Source of the DNA: UBA9647 sp049522195
GTDB lineage: Bacteria > Bacteroidota > Ignavibacteria > UBA10030
Length of the DNA stretch: 64,000 nt
NCBI GenBank assembly: GCA_049522195.1
Contig: JBEKOB010000005.1
Coordinates: 1-64,000 of the forward strand
Direction: 5' to 3'
A program made the position numbers and the translations under genes. This document shows, piece after piece, positions 8,922 to 15,186 of this stretch (positions within the stretch are counted from its first letter, which is position 1; each line of letters begins with the position of its first letter). The notes under the pieces were generated by a model, which was given only the letters and a program-made list of their open reading frames with translations, had not been told where the DNA came from and ran no database searches.

Positions 8922-9140
8922 ATGTTCAAAATCACACCACTCAGAGCGATCCGACGCTACTGCATAACGTGCTGTGCAAACAGCCTATCGGAAGTCAGGA
9001 AATGCAAGTCGGATAAATGCTGGCTTTATCCTTACAGAATGGGGAAGAATCCTGATCGAAAGGGCGTGGGGAATCTGGAAAATCTCACCGTTCCGAGTCA
9101 GGAGGTATCAGGTCAGCCCCTTGCACAGTTGCACGAATAA
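8922..9140 (+). CDS. Small phage-type Cys-rich protein
   Basis: A 72-residue protein starting MFKITPLRAIRRYCITCC. AGGGAG nine bases upstream supports this ATG over an in-frame GTG at 8877, which lies inside the terminator. Four cysteines (CITCC near residue 14, then C near 26 and 31) precede 'LYPYRMGKNP'. The pattern 'PLKAIR.YC..C...S..EV..C....C.LYPYR.GKNP' is one I know from small proteins in prophages and related elements, presumed zinc-binding and of unknown function. Its presence supports a phage-derived origin for 8.9-11.4 kb. Confidence 0.7.
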   Translation: MFKITPLRAIRRYCITCCANSLSEVRKCKSDKCWLYPYRMGKNPDRKGVGNLENLTVPSQEVSGQPLAQLHE

Positions 9141-9152
9141 ACTCCCACTCAA

Positions 9153-9190
9153 CCCCCGACCAAACGTCAAGAAACAGCGTTTATCGGGGG
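9153..9190 (+). promoter_or_regulatory. Leader hairpin before the nuclease-like gene
   Basis: CCCCCGA pairs with TCGGGGG, and inside it AAACG pairs with CGTTT, giving a 12-bp interrupted stem. There is no T-run, so termination is doubtful. Its left arm contains CGACCAAACGTCAAGAAAC (9157-9175), which is repeated almost exactly before the next gene (9801-9819). It ends 48 bp before the GTG at 9239. Confidence 0.45.
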
Positions 9191-9238
9191 CGTGAGTCCA
9201 ATTCAGATCACGTTTGAAATAACCAAAGAGGTAACACC

Positions 9239-9736
9239 GTGTCAATCGAAATGAGCCAATATCTAAGGCAAGATCACTTGGCAACATCAATTGCTAGGAT
9301 CTACTCCAATGAGCTTCAGGAACCCTTCCACGTCGCAATAGGAGATTTTCCTGATTGGGACATTATTTCAGCCTCTGGCAAGATCAGAGTGGAAATCAAG
9401 AGTGAAACCACGCCTATCCGAACAAACAACGTGTCAATCGAATTTTGGAACACGGAACTCGATCAACCCTCAGGGGTCTTGGCCACAAAAGCGAATCGGT
9501 GGCTTCATGTTGTGCTCACACCGGAAGGATTCCTCGGAATAGAGTACGAAATCAATAAGCTCAGGAAGCTAGTAATCGAAACAGGTGTAGTTAAAAGCAA
9601 TGACAGAAACTCGCTCTGCAAGATCATACCGCTTGAGGAATTCACAAAGCGCGCTCTTCGAGTGAGTCCAGTTGTTTCCCAGTTCTTGACCAAACGGGAT
9701 TTGCCAAAGGAGGTTCTCACTCCAAGTGAAGAGTGA
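9239..9736 (+). CDS. Hypothetical protein with PD-(D/E)XK-like motif
   Basis: A 165-residue protein starting with GTG, with GAGG about ten bases upstream. A Met at codon 5 is the alternative start. Residues 36-56 hold D36, D39, D41 and then E52-I-K54 (RVEIKSE), spaced like a PD-(D/E)XK nuclease core: acidic residue, beta strand, ExK. A preceding helix contains E25, as is common in that fold. This suggests a small Holliday-junction-resolvase-like or restriction-type nuclease, but the assignment is motif-level inference. It lies between two phage-type genes and has its own hairpin leader. Confidence 0.55.
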   Translation: MSIEMSQYLRQDHLATSIARIYSNELQEPFHVAIGDFPDWDIISASGKIRVEIKSETTPIRTNNVSIEFWNTELDQPSGVLATKANRWLHVVLTPEGFLGIEYEINKLRKLVIETGVVKSNDRNSLCKIIPLEEFTKRALRVSPVVSQFLTKRDLPKEVLTPSEE

Positions 9737-9739
9737 CAT

Positions 9740-9771
9740 CCCTGGGGGTGGGTATTGATACTCCTCCAGGG
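9740..9771 (+). other. Hairpin after the nuclease-like gene
   Basis: CCCTGG pairs with CCAGGG, and the inside can pair further (GGGTAT with ATACTCC, partly wobble). It begins a few bases past the stop codon and has no T-run. It may end or stabilise the transcript. Confidence 0.35.
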
Positions 9772-9800
9772 GTTGCGCCAGAAATCTTCCACTGAATACG

Positions 9801-9840
9801 CGACCGATCGTCAAAAAACTAATTCTAGGGGATAGGTCGA
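9801..9840 (+). promoter_or_regulatory. Second copy of the shared leader motif
   Basis: CGACCGATCGTCAAAAAAC (9801-9819) matches 16 of 19 bases with 9157-9175. Its CGACC can pair with GGTCG at 9836-9840. It ends about 30 bp before the start of the DUF4373-like gene. Its repetition before two consecutive genes suggests a shared control element or binding site. Confidence 0.4.
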
Positions 9841-9871
9841 TTCTAATGGACAATCTATTATGAGGTTTGAA

Positions 9872-10720
9872 ATGGCACAATCTGAATTGAAAAGACGACA
9901 AGGTATTTACTTCCCTCACTTTGCAGATATGCGACGAAATCCGTCAATCCAAGCTATGCGCATTGTGCACGGGGAGAAGGGTTATGGCTGGTTTTGGATT
10001 CTTGTTGAAATGATGCGTGAACTAGAGGGCTACGCGCTTCCGCTTAGCGGGAAATACTCGCTAGATGTAATAGCGGGAGAACTCAAGTGCGACAATAAGG
10101 AAGCGGATAGGTTCATCTCCGACTGCATCGAGGTGTTTCATCTGTTCGATTGGGACGGAGACTCTTTCTGGTACGAAGGGCTTCAGCAAAGTATGGCGCT
10201 AATGGAAGAAGTTAGCGAGATTAGACGCGCTGCGGCTAACAAGAGGTGGGGGAAGTCCGACCCTGATGCCTTCCCAGCGCGCTCAGAGGATGCATATGCA
10301 TTGCAAACAAAAGAAAAGAAAGCAAAAGAAACAGAAAGAGAAAGATCAGGAGGATCACGTTCTTTCAGAATCAAGGCGATACCCTCGGCGTCAACCTGGG
10401 ACGGCCAGACGGCTTTGAGCGGAGGTGAAAAAAAAGGCCTTGGATATCCTGATAAACAACCACTTCACATAATAACCAAGGAAGGTGTAGAACCTGTAGG
10501 AGATCGGACAGCCAGTTCTGAAGAAACAGAGTGCAACTCGCTTTGCTTTATCAAGAATACCTTCAAAGAGGAGCTTATGGAGAAGTATGGCTTTGTTTCA
10601 GAGGAGGAATTCATCAAGCTCATCAATGCCTTTGATGCTAGATTTGAGCCTTGTTTTATAAGCGATCCGATTAAGCACCTCGGTATATTTCTGAAGAATC
10701 GAAGCCTTGCATCCCAATAA
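9872..10720 (+). CDS. DUF4373 / Lin1244-like phage replication-type protein
   Basis: A 282-residue protein. The ATG at 9872 has GAGG six bases upstream, better than the in-frame ATG at 9860. Residues 1 to about 125 match the Lin1244/Lin1753-like N-terminal domain: GIYFPHFADMRRNPSIQAMR, then GYGWFWILVEMMRE, YSLDVIAGEL and RRAAANKRWG. In phages and integrated elements this winged-helix-like domain sits at the start of replication initiation or DnaD-like proteins. The middle is a low-complexity Lys/Glu linker. The C-terminal segment may be DnaD-like but is weak. An A8 tract with an upstream GGAGG lies inside the gene at 10421-10435. Confidence 0.7.
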   Translation: MAQSELKRRQGIYFPHFADMRRNPSIQAMRIVHGEKGYGWFWILVEMMRELEGYALPLSGKYSLDVIAGELKCDNKEADRFISDCIEVFHLFDWDGDSFWYEGLQQSMALMEEVSEIRRAAANKRWGKSDPDAFPARSEDAYALQTKEKKAKETERERSGGSRSFRIKAIPSASTWDGQTALSGGEKKGLGYPDKQPLHIITKEGVEPVGDRTASSEETECNSLCFIKNTFKEELMEKYGFVSEEEFIKLINAFDARFEPCFISDPIKHLGIFLKNRSLASQ

Positions 10721-10780
10721 AGAGCACCAATCAACCAAATGAGCGGGCGGGTTAAGGGCCACGCTCGCGTTAACGACGAA

Positions 10781-10812
10781 TAGGGAGGGCTCCCTGGTCT
10801 AGACCCTCCCTA
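10781..10812. repeat. Perfect 9-bp inverted repeat (hairpin)
   Basis: TAGGGAGGG and CCCTCCCTA are exact complements around a 14-nt loop. It lies between the convergent DUF4373-like gene and radC-like gene. There is no T-run on either side, but a hairpin between convergent genes often serves as a two-way terminator. Confidence 0.5.
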
Positions 10813-10901
10813 GAATGCTCTTCGTGATCACACATCCAATCGAGTTCCCCGAGAGTGATCGTAGTGTCTCCTCAGGTCGTTAAACCTGCTCTTCAAATGT
10901 C

Positions 10902-11357
10902 TCAAAGGAGCCCCCGTTCAGCGAAGGAAGTGTAACCATCTTCAGCGATGATGACGTGGTCGTGCACTGGAATACCGAGCACCTTCCCACTCTCTACCAG
11001 TTGACGGGTGATCGTTATATCCTCCTGGCTAGGTTCGGGGTTTCCACTGGGATGGTTATGCATGACGATGATGGAAGCGGACGTGGCAACAATTGCGTCG
11101 CGGAACACTTCTCGGGGGTGAACGAGGCTTGAGTTGAGTGTGCCTTCCGATACGACCGTCAGGCCCATCACTCGATTGGCTGTGTTGAGCCACAAGCACA
11201 CGAATCGCTCGTGAACGATTTGGTGGAACAAGAACCGAAAGTTTTGGACAACATCAGCAGGAGAACGAACGTACAGCTTCTGCCTGTCGGCCAATTCAGG
11301 ATATTCTGGAGTGGTCTCACAGAAACGCCAAACGATGTGACGAATAGTCGCTTTCAT
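10902..11357 (-). CDS. RadC-like JAB-domain protein, short form
   Basis: A 151-residue protein made almost only of the RadC JAB/MPN domain. The metal-binding signature HNHPSGNPEPSQED is complete (H-x-H, seven residues, S-x-x-D). It is followed by the usual GIPVHDHVIIAEDG strand. Chromosomal RadC proteins are longer, with an N-terminal HhH region; short forms like this are common on plasmids, phages and genomic islands. The biochemical role is unresolved in the family despite the name. AGGAG stands eight bases before the ATG. It runs opposite to its neighbours and marks the end of the phage-type genes. Confidence 0.85.
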   Translation of the reverse strand: MKATIRHIVWRFCETTPEYPELADRQKLYVRSPADVVQNFRFLFHQIVHERFVCLWLNTANRVMGLTVVSEGTLNSSLVHPREVFRDAIVATSASIIVMHNHPSGNPEPSQEDITITRQLVESGKVLGIPVHDHVIIAEDGYTSFAERGLL

Positions 11358-11755
11358 AGGATATGCTCCTGTAGTGAGTTGATTGGGAATGGGATTGGCG
11401 AGCTGAAACTTTGCCGCTTAGGATCAGTTGGGGGATCTAATGTGAGGTCGGCTTGCAGCTGGAGGCTGGTGGTATAGGGTGCGTCTAGCGAGTCGCCCAA
11501 GGGCTGGGCTCCCCGCTCTGCGGCCGTCTCAGGTCGATAGATGGTTTCGTGATCCTGCCAGCGGCAATGGGGAAGTCAACTCTAACCCAAAGAATTTTCA
11601 ACGAGAAAGACCCCACTACACCCTTGAGAGATGGGGGTACGGGTTCCTAGGAAAAGCTCACCCGCATTCTGATGCAATTTTGTAGAATGGGATGTGGGGA
11701 TGGTGGTGTGGGGATTTATATACCTGGAACGGACGCGGTCACGAGGGATCACAGA
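11358..11755. other. Intergenic stretch, no gene seen
   Basis: About 400 bp between the divergent radC-like and 231-residue genes. Frames on either strand are short and lack ribosome binding sites. GA- and GGG-rich runs occur near 11690-11715. I see no tRNA, CRISPR or clear repeat. The promoter of the rightward gene begins at 11756. Confidence 0.5.
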
Positions 11756-11784
11756 TTGTCAGGCTCGCACGTATTCGTTATATT
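11756..11784 (+). promoter_or_regulatory. Sigma-70-type promoter for the 231-residue gene
   Basis: TTGTCA, a 17-bp spacer and TATATT, 51 bp upstream of the start codon. The -10 hexamer is the same one seen at several other places in this window. Confidence 0.65.
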
Positions 11785-11835
11785 AAAGACTGCGAAACAA
11801 GGGACTCCTACTAGACACAAGTAAAGGAGGCTTCA

Positions 11836-12531
11836 ATGGAACTATCAGATTTCCAGAAGAAAGTAGTCGAGTCAATACTCGATGGCAAGGTAAAGCACAT
11901 TGACGAGTTCTTTAGGGAACACTGCAAATACTGGCCTGAAAAAGTGACGGGCCAATACTCATTTAGGAAAGCGCACACCGTTCCCGACAAGGACGGCTTT
12001 GGTTATGTGGTTATGAACCGAGATGAAACATATTCTAATCTGCAGGAGTTCTTAATCCTGTGGCAGAAATTGGAGGCTCAAAACCTTCTTGTCACGATTC
12101 CATACCACAAATATGGATTGCTACCAGTTCTCTATGAGGTGCCGAACCAGGATAAAAGGACGTTGGCGTATGACGAGCGGTTGTTGGCCCTCTTCTTGGC
12201 TTATAATGAAAAGGCAATAGTGCCAGCGAAAGAATTGAAGTTGTTCGCTGCCAGCAATTGCAGGACGACCGCCGAACTTGATTTGGAGATGCAACGAGAA
12301 AATCTCCGAGATGAGGTGAATCATCGGAAGAAATCCCTTCGTTGGACGATCGCGATTGCGATTGTCTCCATACTCGTGGGAGTTGCCAGCACTCTCATCA
12401 ATGTCTTGACCTACACAACGGCTCGAACGGTGACAATCACCAATCCCCACGCGTTTGCCGACACATCCAAGGTGATGTTGGTCATGCCTAACACGGTGGC
12501 CAAGGAAGTCGTGCCACAGCCGAAGAAGTAA
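11836..12531 (+). CDS. Hypothetical single-pass membrane protein
   Basis: A 231-residue protein with AAAGGAGG seven bases before its ATG. Residues 1-165 are soluble and mixed helix/sheet. A coiled-coil-like stretch (LEMQRENLRDEVNHRKK) leads into one transmembrane helix at about 169-191. The last 40 residues would be outside the cytoplasm. The N-terminal part (DFQKKVVESILDGK, a later tyrosine-rich block and an 'LAYDERLLALFLAYNEK' helix) has the look of small membrane-tethered sensors, but no family is recognised. It has its own promoter, so it is probably a one-gene unit. Confidence 0.65.
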   Translation: MELSDFQKKVVESILDGKVKHIDEFFREHCKYWPEKVTGQYSFRKAHTVPDKDGFGYVVMNRDETYSNLQEFLILWQKLEAQNLLVTIPYHKYGLLPVLYEVPNQDKRTLAYDERLLALFLAYNEKAIVPAKELKLFAASNCRTTAELDLEMQRENLRDEVNHRKKSLRWTIAIAIVSILVGVASTLINVLTYTTARTVTITNPHAFADTSKVMLVMPNTVAKEVVPQPKK

Positions 12532-12863
12532 TTGGAATGATTGACACGTTGAAGCGGATACTCATTCTGGTGAAGCCTTGGTTGGTTATGTCTCGGGGAG
12601 TGCGCGAACTTAAGCAAGTAGGTTGTCAGGAAAGCATTTATTCGAGGGTGGGTTAGTAGAGTTGTAGAGGGTGGGAAAACAGCGGTGGCAATTACCAATT
12701 GCGAAGAGGAGATGACTTGCGTATATTTACATGTCAATTACGATGTGGTATCAAATTCACAGGAGGTGAGTGGTTGCCAAGGTGGTTGCTTAATTGGTTG
12801 CTCTGATGCTTTTTTTTGTCGTTGAGGAGCGAACCCAAATGGCGAAAACAACTTAATTTCATT
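12532..12863. other. Intergenic stretch before tRNA-Leu
   Basis: About 330 bp with no defendable gene. AGGAGG at 12762-12767 is followed only by tiny frames of fewer than 20 codons, in a G/T-rich segment with three GGTTGC repeats. A TTGACA near 12540 has no matching -10. I could not find a clear promoter for the tRNA here. Confidence 0.5.
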
Positions 12864-12949
12864 GCCGGGATGGCGGAATTGGTAGACGCACAGGACTTAA
12901 AATCCTGTGTCCTGCAAAGGGCGTATGGGTTCGAGTCCCATTCTCGGCA
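12864..12949 (+). tRNA. tRNA-Leu(UAA)
   Basis: An 86-nt class II tRNA. The acceptor GCCGGGA pairs with TCTCGGC, with one G-U, followed by discriminator A. The anticodon arm is CAGGA-CTTAAAA-TCCTG, giving anticodon TAA. The long variable arm suits Leu, and the T arm is GGTTCGAGTCCC-like. CCA is not encoded. The last part of the gene is repeated 157 bp downstream. Confidence 0.95.
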
Positions 12950-13108
12950 CAGGTACTTCAGCAAAGCGCATTTGGTTTAGGGCATCCTGAGCGACGCTGA
13001 GCGAGTCCCGTTCTATAGGACGAGTCGAATCCTTCGACACACTCAGGATTCGACCCTGAGGGAGCCCGAAGGGTCGAAGCGGAGTCGAAGGATCCCATTC
13101 TCGGCACA
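12936..13108 (+). repeat. tRNA-Leu 3'-end duplication flanking a palindromic repeat
   Basis: The 16 bases TCCCATTCTCGGCACA at the end of tRNA-Leu (12936-12951) recur exactly at 13093-13108. Between them lie 141 bp rich in CCTGAG and GTCGAAGG words. These include a perfect 10-bp inverted repeat (GTCGAATCCT at 13024, AGGATTCGAC at 13045) and CCTTCGAC/GTCGAAGG partners (13031, 13084). Such palindromic words are common as dispersed REP-like repeats in several phyla. The layout suggests an insertion into the tRNA end that rebuilt or duplicated the target. Confidence 0.7.
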
Positions 13109-13242
13109 ATCCGCACCAAACTGTTGTGGACAGATTGTTATCTACCTAGCATGTAGACTCTTGCAGTGATCGTGAGCTTCGACCTATGTCTGCAGGCACT
13201 CAAGAAGGGGCTTCTGTCTGACATCTGTGAAAAGGTACGTGA

Positions 13243-13488
13243 ATGCGCATCATCGAACAGCATAAAATGATCCAGGAGCTGAAGGATTACGTGTCGAAAA
13301 TGTCAAAGGCAGACAGTTACGATTTTGAGATGTTCCAGAAGCGAGACAAGGACGATGAGGAACTGGATGCGATCTCGGTCGCGAAACTTGAAGCTATGCA
13401 TAAACACTATTTAGTCAGGAAAACAAAACAGGACATCGACGCTCTTTTCAGGAAATTCACATCGGGGGGCGGTGAGAATAAGGAGTAA
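13243..13488 (+). CDS. Hypothetical small helical protein
   Basis: An 81-residue, highly charged, helical protein (KMIQELKDYVSKMSK, then FEMFQKRDKDDEELD). It ends three bases before the aldo/keto reductase gene, which argues for co-transcription and for its being real. AAAGG lies about ten bases before the ATG. No cysteines, membrane segment or known domain. The spacing of charges suggests an antiparallel helical hairpin. Confidence 0.65.
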   Translation: MRIIEQHKMIQELKDYVSKMSKADSYDFEMFQKRDKDDEELDAISVAKLEAMHKHYLVRKTKQDIDALFRKFTSGGGENKE

Positions 13489-13491
13489 CAA

Positions 13492-14460
13492 ATGAAATAC
13501 AGACCATTTGGAAAGACTGGCATCAACGTCTCGGAAATTGGGTATGGAGCGTGGGGCATTGGCGGAGCAATGTGGCAAGGAGCGACCGATGAGGAATCCA
13601 TGCGGGCACTCCATAAGGCTATCGATATGGGCGTAAATTTCGTCGACACGGCGCTTGTGTACGGGGATGGACACAGCGAGGGACTTGTTGGACGACTTGT
13701 TAGAGAGCGGAAGGAGAGAATCTACGTTGCCACCAAGGTGCCTCCAAAAAACGGACAATGGCCGGCGAGGAAGGGAGTCGACTTGAATGAGACGTTCCCT
13801 CATGACTATATCATAAAGAAGACTGAGCAGAGTCTGAAGAATCTCAATCTGGATTTTGTCGATATCCTGCAATTTCATGTCTGGGATGATGAATGGACTG
13901 ATCAGGCGGAGTGGTCTGACGCAATCAGCAAGCTGAAGGAGGAGGGGAAGATCCGGCACTTCGGAGTCTCGATCAACGATCACCAACCAGAAAACGCGCT
14001 CAAACTCGCTGCATCGGGCAAGGTCGACACTTTCCAGGTTATCTATAACATCTTCGATCAGTCTCCTGAGGATAAGCTCTTTCCTCTCTGTAAGGAGAAG
14101 AACATCGGGGTCATCGTCAGGGTCCCACTTGACGAGGGGGGGCTGGGGGGGTCCATCACTGCAGACACGGTCTTTCCCGACGGGGATTTCCGCAACAACT
14201 ATTTCAAGGGCGACCGGAAAAAGCAGATTGTGGATCGTGTGTCGAAGCTGATGCAGATCTCAGGTACTGAGGCACAGAGCATCGCAGAGTTGGCCTTGAG
14301 GTTTGTACTGAGTCATCCTGCAGTTTCGACGGTTATCCCAGGCATGCGGTCGACGAAAAACGTCGACGCGAATTGCGGCCTCTCCGACGGAAAGCTTTTG
14401 AGCGTAAAACTCCTTTCCGAGCTCAAAAAGCATCGTTGGGTACGAGATTTCTATCACTAG
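13492..14460 (+). CDS. Aldo/keto reductase
   Basis: A 322-residue NADPH-dependent oxidoreductase of the AKR superfamily, predicted cytosolic. It begins MKYRPFGKTGINVSEIGYG, the usual N-terminal strand pair. The catalytic tetrad is visible: Asp and Tyr in VDTALVYGDG, Lys in YVATKVPP, His in DILQFHVWD. The cofactor-binding end (RFVLSHPAVSTVIPGMRS) matches the family ('LSHP.V....PG'). The substrate cannot be read. AAGGAG precedes the ATG, and the gene follows the small helical protein at 3 bp, so the two form a short operon. Confidence 0.9.
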   Translation: MKYRPFGKTGINVSEIGYGAWGIGGAMWQGATDEESMRALHKAIDMGVNFVDTALVYGDGHSEGLVGRLVRERKERIYVATKVPPKNGQWPARKGVDLNETFPHDYIIKKTEQSLKNLNLDFVDILQFHVWDDEWTDQAEWSDAISKLKEEGKIRHFGVSINDHQPENALKLAASGKVDTFQVIYNIFDQSPEDKLFPLCKEKNIGVIVRVPLDEGGLGGSITADTVFPDGDFRNNYFKGDRKKQIVDRVSKLMQISGTEAQSIAELALRFVLSHPAVSTVIPGMRSTKNVDANCGLSDGKLLSVKLLSELKKHRWVRDFYH

Positions 14461-14538
14461 CACAGGTTTCGCACCCGCTCTCGTCTACGAATTGGACTCA
14501 AATGATGTCGAATTCTATTTGCGATCTCACAGAAGTCC

Positions 14539-14567
14539 TTGATTTTGCGACGAATTTTGTGTATTAT
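14539..14567 (+). promoter_or_regulatory. Promoter of tRNA-Val / GIY-YIG unit
   Basis: TTGATT, a 17-bp spacer and TATTAT, 42 bp before the tRNA 5' end. It would transcribe the tRNA and the endonuclease gene that starts 3 nt after it as one RNA. Confidence 0.7.
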
Positions 14568-14609
14568 TTTCAAGTTTGCTGTGGATGCGGGCCTAAGAAT
14601 AGGTTATTG

Positions 14610-14683
<74 letters not shown>

Positions 14684-14686
14684 CAC

Positions 14687-14980
14687 ATGTTCTTTGTATA
14701 CATTCTCCAGAGCACTCAGTTCAGTATTTTCTACATCGGTCATACTGACGACTTGGCTCGGCGCTTTCAAGAGCATAAAGCAGGGCGTTCAAATTTCACT
14801 GTCTCGAGAGGTCCATGGGAGTTGGTCTACGTTGAGACGTTTCCAGCTCGCGCGGAAGCGATGAAACGAGAAAGGGAAATCAAGAGACGCAAGAGCAGGC
14901 GTTATATTGAAAGGCTCTTGGAATTGAATAACGGTGCCTGGAAGAAGCTTGTGGACATTAAGGACCTTGAGGTTGGTTAG
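14687..14980 (+). CDS. GIY-YIG nuclease-domain protein, tRNA-linked
   Basis: A 97-residue single-domain GIY-YIG nuclease. The motif appears as VYILQS then FYIGHTDDLARRFQEH, with Y5, Y16, G18, R25/R26 and H30 in the expected places. The metal-binding Glu would lie in ARAEAMKRERE (about residues 55-63). The C-terminus is very basic. Its ATG comes three bases after the tRNA-Val discriminator with no ribosome binding site, so 3' processing of the tRNA would release a practically leaderless mRNA. Small stand-alone members of this family are frequent in Bacteroidota-Chlorobiota genomes. Their role is unproven, and homing or self-insertion is the obvious guess given the flanking repeats. Confidence 0.85.
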   Translation: MFFVYILQSTQFSIFYIGHTDDLARRFQEHKAGRSNFTVSRGPWELVYVETFPARAEAMKREREIKRRKSRRYIERLLELNNGAWKKLVDIKDLEVG

Positions 14981-14983
14981 ACC

Positions 14984-15010
14984 TTCCCGTCACGTCCTTG
15001 ACGTGAGGGG
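14984..15010 (+). other. Hairpin resembling an anticodon arm
   Basis: TTCCC pairs with GGGAA and, inside, CACGTC pairs with GACGTG. It starts 3 bp after the GIY-YIG stop and ends just before the second tRNA-Val 3' end. It can also be drawn as a 5-bp stem with a 7-nt loop, but the loop lacks T at position 33, so it is not a working anticodon arm. Confidence 0.45.
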
Positions 15011-15043
15011 AAAGTCATAGGTTCGAGTCCTATAGAGCCCACG

Positions 15044-15081
15044 AATAATTATCAATTGACAATTGTGAATTGGCAATTATT
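15044..15081. repeat. 38-bp imperfect palindrome rich in CAATTG
   Basis: AATAATTATCAATT and AATTGGCAATTATT are nearly complementary (two mismatches) around ACAATTGT. It abuts the right end of the tRNA-Val element. Similar CAATTG palindromes are common dispersed intergenic repeats, so it may mark an insertion-prone site or be part of the element. Confidence 0.55.
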
Positions 15082-15147
15082 ACCGATTGTTCTGTTAGAG
15101 GCCACGGAATTTCCTAGAATGATCTAACAAACGAAACGAAAGCTGCC

Positions 15148-15174
15148 AATCGGAGAAACTCTCCGATTTTTTTT
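15148..15174 (+). terminator. Intrinsic terminator in the thrS leader
   Basis: AATCGGAGA-AAC-TCTCCGATT is a perfect 9-bp hairpin with T-run 15167-15174, ending 12 bp before the thrS ATG. No promoter fits in the gap, so thrS transcripts must read through it. An upstream GTTAGA/TCTAAC pair (15094-15099, 15123-15128) could form a competing stem. No T-box consensus (GGTGGNACC) is visible. Confidence 0.75.
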
Positions 15175-15186
15175 ACCTTATCGACG

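Noticed and set aside
12540..12570. TTGACA suggesting a promoter upstream of tRNA-Leu
   Set aside because: No acceptable -10 at 16-18 bp, and it is over 300 bp from the tRNA.
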